From the NCBI GenBank assembly GCA_032191485.1, contig JAVDOI010000003.1, positions 19,322,149 through 19,386,148 of the forward strand: a stretch of 64,000 nt of DNA, read 5' to 3'. The translations under genes and the position numbers were made by a program. Shown piece by piece: positions 1 through 25,200 of this stretch. The notes under the pieces were generated by a model, which did not search any database, had not been told where the DNA came from, and saw only the letters and a list, made by a program, of their open reading frames with translations. This DNA comes from Leptoclinus maculatus (taxonomy: Eukaryota; Chordata; Actinopteri; Perciformes; Stichaeidae). Every line of letters starts with the position of its first letter. Within the stretch, counting starts at the first letter, position 1.

Positions 1-173
1 TCGAATGTCACTTTATCCTTTTGTCAGATTTCTCTGAAGACTACATTACCCATGAGCCTCAGCTGCTGAATCCAGAATCAGAAAGACGCTTGTTTTCAGC
101 GTCGTTTCTACGGAGCTCTGTGATTGGCTGTTTGTCGATGTTTTGAATAAACTTTATTGACGTGTGTTTACAG

Positions 174-308
174 ACCAGCTGCTCTGAGTCATGTCTCCAG
201 AAGTACCTGAAGATGACTCAGCGGATCTCCATGAGGTTCCAGGAGTACCACATCCAGCAGAACGAGGCTCTGGCTGCTAAAGCCGGACTCATGGGACCAC
301 CTCACTGA
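174..308 (+). CDS. timm9: timm9, last coding exon (partial gene)
   Basis: Terminal exon of the small Tim chaperone Tim9, which with Tim10 forms the hexamer that carries hydrophobic carrier proteins across the mitochondrial intermembrane space to the inner membrane. The exon opens after a cag acceptor at 171-173 and reads 44 codons to TGA at 306-308. The peptide starts TSCSESCLQKYLKMTQRIS and ends in GLMGPPH. It contains the second CX3C motif of the twin CX3C signature (CSESC), and the following RFQEYHIQQNEALAAKAG stretch is nearly invariant in vertebrate TIMM9. The first CX3C motif and the N-terminus lie upstream of the window. Bases 1-173 look like intron. Identification rests on remembered family sequence but is close to unambiguous. 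Confidence 0.95.
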   Translation, partial: TSCSESCLQKYLKMTQRISMRFQEYHIQQNEALAAKAGLMGPPH

Positions 309-482
309 CCCGGTCTGGACCAGGGTCCCTGTGTTGGAGGGATGACGTTACACACCTCTTTAAAGCTGGAGTGAAGCTGTGCCTCCTACAAGGATCCCAA
401 TGCATCATGGGAGATGTGGAACACAAACAGACTTTAATGTTGAATCATATTTTTATTAAACGTCACTTTTCTTTTTTCTGGA

Positions 483-488
483 AATAAA
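483..488 (+). terminator. timm9 poly(A) signal
   Basis: AATAAA lies 175 bp after the timm9 stop codon, giving a short 3' UTR. It faces the arid4a poly(A) signals about 100 bp away on the other strand. Confidence 0.7.
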
Positions 489-589
489 ATCTGATTTGTT
501 TATTAAAAAAAGTTTCAGGAGTTTTGAACTTAAACATTGTGGGATCAGGATCAGGTTTAGGATGAGGACTCGAGGAAACATTTAAAAAC

Positions 590-616
590 TTTATTAGAAA
601 CAAAGAGCTGTTTATT
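590..616 (-). terminator. arid4a poly(A) signals
   Basis: On the minus strand AATAAA occurs at 590-595 and again at 611-616, about 1 kb downstream of the arid4a stop. Either would give a 3' UTR of roughly 1 kb (about 600-1599). That interval holds no other gene that I can see; it is AT-rich with a GC-richer part at 1400-1600. Confidence 0.55.
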
Positions 617-1599
617 GACACAGTTCATGACATGTTTTAGTTTATTTACATAAAAAAGTTCATTAACGACGATACAAACAGTCGGCTCTTAAAAATATTA
701 GAAACATTCTTTACACAATGAAAAAGTGAGTCTTTGAACGCACCGCGGCTTCATTCTCTACTCAGAGCTGCTATTTACAGAACAGGGGGGTCCATGAAGC
801 AGCCGTCTGTCTGAGGCACCACAGAAGGGGAGGAAGAAGAAAAGGGAGAGGAGTGAGGTCAGTACTGAATGTACAGAAGATCAAATGAGACAAAGAAGAA
901 GAAACATTCTGACTTTTCAACAAATGTGTGTTGAAAAGTTAAACTCTTAATTCTTAAAATATCAAATGTAATATTTAAGTTTAAATGAGGGCCTGAACTG
1001 AATTAAAAATGTTTATCTTTGAGAATAAATCATATTTCATCACTTTATTTAGTAAAATGTTGTGTTCTCATAATTCAGATTAAATTTACTACAAAATAAG
1101 ATACGGAGGCCAAAAGTTTAAAATAAAATGTTTTAATAACGACTAAATCAAAACGTTGATTTATTTCTGTCTTTAATCTTCCATATGATTCAATAACTGA
1201 ATAAATACAAATAACAAAAAAGTTCATCTCTCTTGTTTTACCAAAATAAAAGCTCTAATTTTATATGAAACAGGAAGTCAAGAAACTTTAGGTAAAAAAA
1301 AATAGTTCATAAAAGAGAGAAAACTAATTTGCATAATGACCTCTGACTCCCCAAAATAACCTGTCACTTTATTTTGAAATTAGGAGACACTGAGGACGCA
1401 GAGGGGAAGGAAGGAGTTGTGTGGCGGCTGAACAGACGGCTGATGTTTCTCCTCAAACAGGAAGTCAGTCTCACATGAGGGGGCGGGGCCAGGTGGTAGC
1501 CCCTCCCCCTCTGACAGTTTATTTCCCATCATGCCCTCAGAGCTGGCTGAGTGGGCGGAGTCTGTGACTGGAAAGGGGCGGGGCTTAGTGGGCGTGTCA

Positions 1600-16312
<14,713 letters not shown>

Positions 16313-16318
<6 letters not shown>

Positions 16319-16359
16319 CTTCTTATCTGAGGGGGTCCAGCTCGGAGGATTGTGGATCA
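16313..16359 (-). other. arid4a: arid4a start-codon exon
   Basis: The exon with the initiator ATGAAG at 16313-16318, donor GTGAGT next to it, and a good upstream acceptor (tgtctttcag) ending at 16360. About 41 nt would be 5' UTR. A second, weaker acceptor nearer the ATG (ccctcag at 16327-16333) is possible. The upstream noncoding first exon was not located. Confidence 0.65.
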
Positions 16360-16636
16360 CTGAAAGACACAAACAGGACGAGGACTTTAAAGCTGGCAGC
16401 ACCGCAGAGGACAGACAAGGTGTCACAACATAATGCTAAGCTAACAACTAGCTCAGAGCCCCCCCCCTCTATGTGGCACAAACAGCGCTCACTAACTTAG
16501 GACTGAACCAGGTTCCGCCGGTTTGTACGTTATAAATATCTGCGGGTCTCAGTGAGGACCCGGATGTACGGAGAGAAGAGTCTCTTCCCGCTCCACTGAG
16601 TCACGTCGCCATCACAGCTCGTCCATGTCAGCTCGA

Positions 16637-16736
16637 TGCTAGCTGTGTGTGTGTGTGTGTGTGTGTGTGAGTGTGAGATAGTGGAGGTAAAGTTAGCTTC
16701 GGCTAACTTTACCTCCACACACACACACAGCTAGCT
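16637..16736. repeat. Hairpin with cUUCGg tetraloop near the arid4a 5' end
   Basis: Inner stem GTGGAGGTAAAGTTAGC (16681-16697) pairs perfectly with 16702-16718 around the loop TTCG, closed by C-G. The stem can be extended by the (TG) run at 16643-16669 pairing with the (AC) run at 16715-16729 and by GCTAGC at both outer ends. In RNA this is the hyperstable cUUCGg tetraloop. Confidence 0.85.
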
Positions 16737-16842
16737 ACCAGCTGAACAGAGTCCCGGTAGATAAGTAAACCGAGTCCCGGTACCAAACAGTCCGAACTAA
16801 CGGCCGTGTGTGAGCGGAAGGACCGGAGCTACGGGAAGCTAA

Positions 16843-18640
16843 CGTTAGCTAATGTTATAAGCTAATGTTCGTTAGCTGCCTAGGTGAAGCTAACAAGCTA
16901 GTCCGTGGATCGCAGAGAGGTTTAAATGTCCGAGAGGCCGAGCGGACACATTTAGCTCTTCGTTCGTTTCCGGAGGGATAACAACTTTTCTACCGAACCG
17001 AACCCGGTGACATTTTTTTGTGTTATTTATTTATTTATTATGTGGTCGCTTCACATTTCTTCACTGCAAGAAAAACACACACAAGCTGCTGCTGCCATTC
17101 AGCTCACAGCTCGGTACTAAAGGAGCTCCGGTGCGACGTCTGTCTCCGGTACACCGGGTGTTTGCTCCGGGACCAGGTCTAGTCGGGTCCATAAGGGTTT
17201 TATACTCACATTCTCTTCTTCTTCGCCTCTCGCTATACACGAACAACAAGCTGTTGAGTCCCGAGCTCTTGTTTTCCCGGCATGCAATTGGCTGCGGTGA
17301 CAGCGGTGTTCGGTAAACGGATAAATTATTCCGATTGGTCGAGCAATTCCTCGATTCTGATTGGATATTAAAAGCCTCTGCTGGTGGCTGCCATTAGTCG
17401 ATACGAACGAGGCGCCACGAGGGATATGACGTCAACAGCTGGATAACTGTCCAATCACGGCCGCTGGAGGCTGTGATTGGCTGAGCGCGTTTTTTTCCCC
17501 CAGAAACGACGCGTCGCTATTGGCTGAGCGGGAGTCCTTGTCTTGTACGGACACAGTAGGAAGCCCCGCCCCGTGCTGAGGATCTACACACCAAAAACGT
17601 TCACAAATCTACAGAGTGAAGGAAACCTTGTTTATCGACGCGGTTACGAACGTGGTAGAAATATACGTCATGTATTATGGCTACAATGATCATTTATAAT
17701 ACATCGGCTCATAAAGCATCCATTAATGTACACAAAAACTCAACAATAACACCGGTTTGCCTGCTCGTTCCGATGCAAACGCTGCATGGCGGGAGTAAAC
17801 GGAATGAGCGGTCAGATAGTGTACCAAAGTTTTATTTATATTTATAAACGCACTTCTGTGACATGACAGGTACGCCGAAGGTAAGAGGTGATTGTGAGGC
17901 TTCCTGACGGTCCCGCTTTTTGTTCCGTCACGTCCATAACTCCTAAAACCGCTATAAACCTTCAATAGACACTTTCTTTAATGGAGCGTGACGTCACAGA
18001 TCAGCACCGCTCCTCTGTGGGTTTAACACACAAACATCCAGAGCAGAACTGAAGCGATAAGCGCGTGTCTGGAGGACAATTACCGAGCACATGTCGCTGT
18101 TGTGGCACCGTTTGTAAAGAGACGCAGTGGGCGGGCTCATCGGCGCGCTTAGGTCACCGGAAGAGTGACGGCGGAGCCTCACATGTCACGATCCTCTGAG
18201 GAGAGTGGAGGTTATTTTATACACAAGACTCATTAATAATAATGATACTAATGTGTAGAAAACTCTTCAGTGATTCTGATGTTTCTCCATTAATATTGTT
18301 TAATGTTACCTCATTAATGTCTACAGCAATTAATCATTCTATGACGTGTTTGTAGCGTCGTCGCTGTGAGAACCTCGTATCTCTACAAAGATACAGGTAC
18401 ATGTTGTACTTTACTACCTCTCAGGTACATGTACTTTTTACTCTAAGTACAACATGTACCTGAGATGTAGTACAGTAGTAAGTACAATATATACAGAGAT
18501 GTTGTACTACAGTAAATGTACTGACTGATGACAGAAACAAAGTTCGTTGATTTCTTTATTTCCAAAGTTGAAATTCATCAAAACAAAAACAAACAACTTC
18601 ATGAACTATAAAACATAAACAATATGATGAAGAGTTCACA
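16843..18640. promoter_or_regulatory. arid4a 5' flank and arid4a-psma3 spacer (left copy)
   Basis: Probable promoter region for arid4a (-). It contains a cluster of CCAAT/ATTGG boxes at about 17287, 17334, 17360, 17452, 17475 and 17518. A second GC-rich block at about 17990-18180 has a GACGTCA element and an ETS-like CCGGAAG. No gene is seen. The whole interval is repeated collinearly at 39109-40930. Transcription start sites cannot be placed from sequence. Confidence 0.6.
18420..18466. repeat. Imperfect palindrome in the psma3 3' flank (left copy)
   Basis: TCTCAGGTACATGTACTT and, after a short loop, AAGTACAACATGTACCTGAGA-type sequence form a stem with a 2-nt bulge. The same structure is kept in the other duplicate at about 40711-40758. 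Confidence 0.7.
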
Positions 18641-18680
18641 TGTTGTCTTCATCAGAGTCATCCTCTTCCTCCAGAGAGTC
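18636..18680 (-). pseudogene. psma3 exon 11 copy (array 3' end)
   Basis: Copy of the last psma3 exon encoding DSLEEEDDSDEDNM plus stop, unaltered at protein level, with its acceptor intact and an AATAAA at 18555-18560 downstream. It is the only exon 11 copy besides the functional one at 40926-40970 and caps the array at its transcript-sense 3' end. Splicing from the exon 10 copy at 18947 would be in phase here. Confidence 0.9.
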
Positions 18681-21600
18681 CTGAGACACAACAACGTCGT
18701 CAACAACACACACAACAACAACAACGTCAACTGACTGAGGCTGGGAGGGAGTAGTAGTGTGTAGTAGCAGGAGTAGGACGAGTGTAGTAGCAGGAGTAGG
18801 ACGAGTGTAGTAGCAGGAGTAGGACGCGTGTAGTAGCAGGAGTAGGACGAGTGTAGCAGTAGTAGGACGATGAGTGGAGCAGTAGTAGTAGGACGATGAG
18901 TGTCGCAGTAGTAGTGGGACGATGAGTGTCGCAGAGTGTGTTTCACCTTTGCGTACTTCTCAGCTTCCTGTCTCACATCTTCAGGAATCAGTTGATGTCG
19001 TCCGTTCGTCACTGAGAGAAAAAAAAAGATTTACTGTCAATCAATCAGACAGACGTGCAAGCGAGGTGTGTGAGAGACAGAGGGAATGGAGTTCAGCTCA
19101 GGGATTGGTCAGACAGCCAAGAGGAATTGACATCACAGGAATTCAGCCCAATTAGCGAAACTCTGTCTCTCATCATTCCGTCCCTGCTGACATCTCTATA
19201 TGCGTGTGTGTGTGTGTGTGGTTACAATGCCGATGTGTCTGTCGATGTTGAAGATACGTTTGTTAGATCCTTGTTCGTAGAGTTTTGACAGAACGAGTTT
19301 CTCCACCCCGAACACAACTCCATCTTTACAGTGGATAGCTATGGCCGTGCTACACACACACACACACACACACACTTAGATGTGTTAGTAGTAGTAGTAG
19401 GAGGAGTGTAGTAGTAAGAGTGTAGTAGTAAGAGTGTAGTAGTAGGAGTGTAGTAGTAGGAGTGTAGTAGGAGGAGTGTAGTAGGAGGAGTGTAGTAGGA
19501 GGAGTGTAGTAGGAATGTAGTAGTAGGAGTGTAGTAGTAGGAGTGTAGTAGTAGGAGGAGGAGTGTAGCAGTAGTAGGAGGAGTCTAGCAGTAGTAGGAG
19601 GAGTCTAGCAGTAGGAGGAGGAGTCTAGCAGTAGTGGGAGGAGTCTAGCAGTAGTAGGAGGAGTCTAGCAGTAGGAGTGTAGTGTGTTTCACCTTTGCGT
19701 ACTTCTCAGCTTCCTGTCTCACATCTTCAGGAATCAGTTGATGTCGTCCGTTCGTCACTGAGAGAAAAAAAAAGATTCACTGTCAATCAATCAGACAGAC
19801 GTGCGAGCGAGGTGTGTGAGAGACAGAGGGAATTGAGTTCAGCTCAGGGATTGGTCAGACAGCCAAGAGGAATTGACATCACAGGAATTCAGCCCAATTA
19901 GCGAAACTCTGTCTCTCATCATTCCGTCCCTGCTGACATCTCTATATGCGTGTGTGGTTACAATGCCGATGTGTCTGTCGATGTTGAAGATACGTTTGTT
20001 AGATCCTTGTTCGTAGAGTTTTGACAGAACGAGTTTCTCCACCCCGAACACAACTCCATCTTTACAGTGGATAGCTATGGCCGTGCTACACACACACACA
20101 CACTTAGATGTGTTAGTAGTAGTAGTAGGAGGAGTGTAGTAGTAAGAGTGTAGTAGTAGGAGTGTAGTAGGAATGTAGTAGGAGTGTAGTAGTAGTAGGA
20201 GGAGGAGTGTGGTAGTAGGAGGAGGAGTGTAGCAGTATGAGTGTAGCAGTAGTAGGAGGAGGAGTGTAGCAGTAGTAGGAGGAGGAGTGTAGGAGTCTAG
20301 CAGTAGTAGGAGGAGTCTAGCAGTAGTAGGAGGAGTCTAGCAGTAGGAGGAGGAGTCTAGCAGTAGGAGGAGGAGTCTAGCAGTAGTAGGAGGAGTCTAG
20401 CAGTCGGAGTGTAGTAGAGTGTGTTTCACCTTTGCGTACTTCTCAGATTCCTGTCTCACATCTTCAGGAATCAGTTGATGTCGTCCGTTCGTCACTGAGA
20501 GAAAAAAAAAGATTCACTGTCAATCAATCAGACAGACGTGCGAGTGAGGTGTGTGAGAGACAGAGGGAATTGAGTTCAGCTCAGGGATTGGTCAGACAGC
20601 CAAGATTGACATCACAGGAATTCAGCCCAATTTGCGAAACTCTGTCTCTCATCATTCCGTCCCTGCTGACATCTCTATATGCGCGTGTGTGTGTGGTTAC
20701 AATGCCGATGTGTCTGTCGATGTTGAAGATACGTTTGTTAGATCCTTGTTCGTAGAGTTTTGACAGAACGAGTTTCTCCACCCCGAACACAACTCCATCT
20801 TTACAGTGGATAGCTATGGCCGTGCTACACACACACACACACACACACACACACTTAGATGTGTTAGTAGTAGTAGTAGGAGGAGGAGTGTAGTAGGAGG
20901 AGTGTAGTAGTAAGAGTGTAGTAGTAGGAGTGTAGTAGGAATGTAGTAGTAGGAGTGTAGTAGTAGTAGGAGGAGGAGTGTGGTAGTAGTAGGAGGAGTG
21001 TAGCAGTATGAGTGTAGCAGTAGTAGGAGGAGGAGTGTAGCAGTAGTAGGAGGAGGAGTGTAGGAGTCTAGCAGTAGTAGGAGGAGTCTAGCAGTAGTAG
21101 GAGGAGTCTAGCAGTAGTAGGAGGAGTCTAGCAGTAGTAGGAGGAGTCTAGCAGTAGGAGGAGGAGTCTAGCAGTAGGAGGAGGAGTCTAGCAGTAGTAG
21201 GAGGAGTCTAGCAGTAGGAGTGTAGTAGAGTGTGTTTCACCTTTGCGTACTTCTCAGATTCCTGTCTCACATCTTCAGGAATCAGTTGATGTCGTCCGTT
21301 CGTCACTGAGAGAAAAAAAAAGATTCACTGTCAATCAATCAGACAGACGTGCGAGTGAGGTGTGTGAGAGACAGAGGGAATTGAGTTCAGCTCAGGGATT
21401 GGTCAGACAGCCAAGATTGACATCACAGGAATTCAGCCCAATTTGCGAAACTCTGTCTCTCATCATTCCGTCCCTGCTGACATCTCTATATGCGCGTGTG
21501 TGTGTGGTTACAATGCCGATGTGTCTGTCGATGTTGAAGATACGTTTGTTAGATCCTTGTTCGTAGAGTTTTGACAGAACGAGTTTCTCCACCCCGAACA

Positions 21601-22257
21601 CAACTCCATCTTTACAGTGGATAGCTATGGCCGTGCTACACACACACACACACACACTTAGATGTGTTAGTAGTAGTAGTAGTAGGAGGAGGAGTGTAGT
21701 AGGAGTGTTGTAGGAGGAGTGTAGTAGTAAGAGTATAGTAGTAAGAGTGTAGTAGTAGGAGAGTGTAGTAGGAATGTAGTAGTAGGAGTGTGGTAGTAGG
21801 AGTGTTGTAGGAGGAGTGTAGTAGTAAGAGTGTAGTAGTAAGAGTGTAGTAGTAAGAGTGTAGTAGTAGGAGTGTAGTAGTAGGAGTGTAGTAGTAGAAG
21901 TGTAGTAGGAGAGTGTAGTAGGAGAGCGTAGTAGGAGAGCGTAGTAGGAGAGTGTAGTAGGAGAGTGTAGTAGGAGAGTGTAGTAGGAATGTAGTAGTAG
22001 GAGTGTAGTAGTAGGAGGAGTGTAGCAGTAGGAGGAGGAGTGTGGTAGTAGGAGGAGGAGTGTGGTAGTAGGAGGAGGAGTGTAGCGGTAGGAGGAGGAG
22101 TGTAGCGGTAGTAGGAGGAGGAGTGTAGCAGTAGTAGGAGGAGAAGTGTAGCAGTAGGAGGAGTCTAGCAGTAGGGGGAGGAGTCTAGCAGTAGTGGGAG
22201 GAGTCTAGCAGTAGGAGGAGGAGTCTAGCAGTAGGAGTGTAGTAGAGTGGGTTTCAC

Positions 22258-25200
22258 CTTTGCGTACTTCTCAGCTTCCTGTCTCACATCTTCAGGAATC
22301 AGTTGATGTCGTCCGTTCGTCACTGAGAGAAAAAAAAAGATTTACTGTCAATCAATCAGACAGACGTGCGAGCGAGGTGTGTGAGAGACAGAGGGAATTG
22401 AGTTCAGCTCAGGGATTGGTCAGACAGCCAAGAGGAATTGACATCACAGGAATTCAGCCCAATTAGCAAAACTCTGTCTCTCATCATTCCGTCCCTGCTG
22501 ACATCTCTATATGCGTGTGTGTGTGTGTGTGTGGTTACAATGCCGATGTGTCTGTCGATGTTGAAGATACGTTTGTTAGATCCTTGTTCGTAGAGTTTTG
22601 ACAGAACGAGTTTCTCCACCCCGAACACAACTCCATCTTTACAGTGGATAGCTATGGCCGTGCTACACACACACACACTTAGATGTGTTAGTAGTAGTAG
22701 TAGGAGGAGGAGTGTAGTAGGAGGAGTGTAGTAGTAAGAGTGTAGTAGTAGGAGTGTAGTAGGAATGTAGTAGTAGGAGTGTAGTAGTAGTAGGAGGAGG
22801 AGTGTGGTAGTAGGAGGAGGAGTGTAGCAGTATGAGTGTAGCAGTAGTAGGAGGAGGAGTGTAGCAGTAGTAGGAGGAGGAGTGTAGGAGTCTAGCAGTA
22901 GTAGGAGGAGTCTAGCAGTAGTGGGAGGAGTCTAGCAGTAGTAGGAGGAGTCTAGCAGTAGGAGGAGGAGTCTAGCAGTAGGAGGAGGAGTCTAGCAGTA
23001 GTAGGAGGAGTCTAGCAGTAGGAGTGTAGTAGAGTGTGTTTCACCTTTGCGTACTTCTCAGATTCCTGTCTCACATCTTCAGGAATCAGTTGATGTCGTC
23101 CGTTCGTCACTGAGAGAAAAAAAAAGATTCACTGTCAATCAATCAGACAGACGTGCGAGTGAGGTGTGTGAGAGACAGAGGGAATTGAGTTCAGCTCAGG
23201 GATTGGTCAGACAGCCAAGATTGACATCACAGGAATTCAGCCCAATTTGCGAAACTCTGTCTCTCATCATTCCGTCCCTGCTGACATCTCTATATGCGCG
23301 TGTGTGTGTGGTTACAATGCCGATGTGTCTGTCGATGTTGAAGATACGTTTGTTAGATCCTTGTTCGTAGAGTTTTGACAGAACGAGTTTCTCCACCCCG
23401 AACACAACTCCATCTTTACAGTGGATAGCTATGGCCGTGCTACACACACACACACACACACTTAGATGTGTTAGTAGTAGTAGTAGTAGTAGGAGGAGGA
23501 GTGTAGTAGGAGTGTTGTAGGAGGAGTGTAGTAGTAAGAGTATAGTAGTAAGAGTGTAGTAGTAGGAGAGTGTAGTAGGAATGTAGTAGTAGGAGTGTGG
23601 TAGTAGGAGTGTTGTAGGAGGAGTGTAGTAGTAAGAGTGTAGTAGTAAGAGTGTAGTAGTAGGAGTGTAGTAGTAGGAGTGTAGTAGTAGGAGTGTAGTA
23701 GTAGGAGTGTAGTAGTAGAAGTGTAGTAGGAGAGTGTAGTAGGAGAGCGTAGTAGGAGAGCGTAGTAGGAGAGTGTAGTAGGAGAGTGTAGTAGGAGAGT
23801 GTAGTAGGAATGTAGTAGTAGGAGTGTAGTAGTAGGAGGAGGAGTGTAGCAGTAGGAGGAGGAGTGTGGTAGTAGGAGGAGGAGTGTGGTAGTAGGAGGA
23901 GGAGTGTAGCGGTAGGAGGAGGAGTGTAGCGGTAGTAGGAGGAGGAGTGTAGCAGTAGTAGGAGGAGAAGTGTAGCAGTAGGAGGAGTCTAGCAGTAGGG
24001 GGAGGAGTCTAGCAGTAGTGGGAGGAGTCTAGCAGTAGGAGGAGGAGTCTAGCAGTAGGAGGAGGAGTCTAGCAGTAGGAGTGTAGTAGAGTGGGTTTCA
24101 CCTTTGCGTACTTCTCAGCTTCCTGTCTCACATCTTCAGGAATCAGTTGATGTCGTCCGTTCGTCACTGAGAGAAAAAAAAAGATTTACTGTCAATCAAT
24201 CAGACAGACGTGCGAGCGAGGTGTGTGAGAGACAGAGGGAATTGAGTTCAGCTCAGGGATTGGTCAGACAGCCAAGAGGAATTGACATCACAGGAATTCA
24301 GCCCAATTAGCAAAACTCTGTCTCTCATCATTCCGTCCCTGCTGACATCTCTATATGCGTGTGTGTGTGTGTGTGTGTGGTTACAATGCCGATGTGTCTG
24401 TCGATGTTGAAGATACGTTTGTTAGATCCTTGTTCGTAGAGTTTTGACAGAACGAGTTTCTCCACCCCGAACACAACTCCATCTTTACAGTGGATAGCTA
24501 TGGCCGTGCTACACACACACACACACACACACTTAGATGTGTTAGTAGTAGTAGTAGGAGGAGGAGTGTAGTAGGAGGAGTGTAGTAGTAAGAGTGTAGT
24601 AGTAGGAGTGTAGTAGGAATGTAGTAGTAGGAGTGTAGTAGTAGTAGGAGGAGTGTGGTAGTAGGAGGAGGAGTGTAGCAGTATGAGTGTAGCAGTAGTA
24701 GGAGGAGGAGTGTAGCAGTAGTAGGAGGAGTGTAGGAGTCTAGCAGTAGTAGGAGTCTAGCAGTAGTAGGAGGAGTCTAGCAGTAGTAGGAGGAGTCTAG
24801 CAGTAGTAGGAGGAGTCTAGCAGTAGGAGGAGGAGTCTAGCAGTAGGAGGAGGAGTCTAGCAGTAGGAGTGTAGTAGAGTGTGTTTCACCTTTGCGTACT
24901 TCTCAGATTCCTGTCTCACATCTTCAGGAATCAGTTGATGTCGTCCGTTCGTCACTGAGAGAAAAAAAAAGATTCACTGTCAATCAATCAGACAGACGTG
25001 CGAGTGAGGTGTGTGAGAGACAGAGGGAATTGAGTTCAGCTCAGGGATTGGTCAGACAGCCAAGATTGACATCACAGGAATTCAGCCCAATTTGCGAAAC
25101 TCTGTCTCTCATCATTCCGTCCCTGCTGACATCTCTATATGCGCGTGTGTGTGTGGTTACAATGCCGATGTGTCTGTCGATGTTGAAGATACGTTTGTTA

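Noticed and set aside
17020..17316. Related frames at 17020-17316 and 39274-39540 as a duplicated gene
   Set aside because: Similarity reflects the duplicated noncoding flank; the frame is not kept in the second copy and there is no family resemblance.
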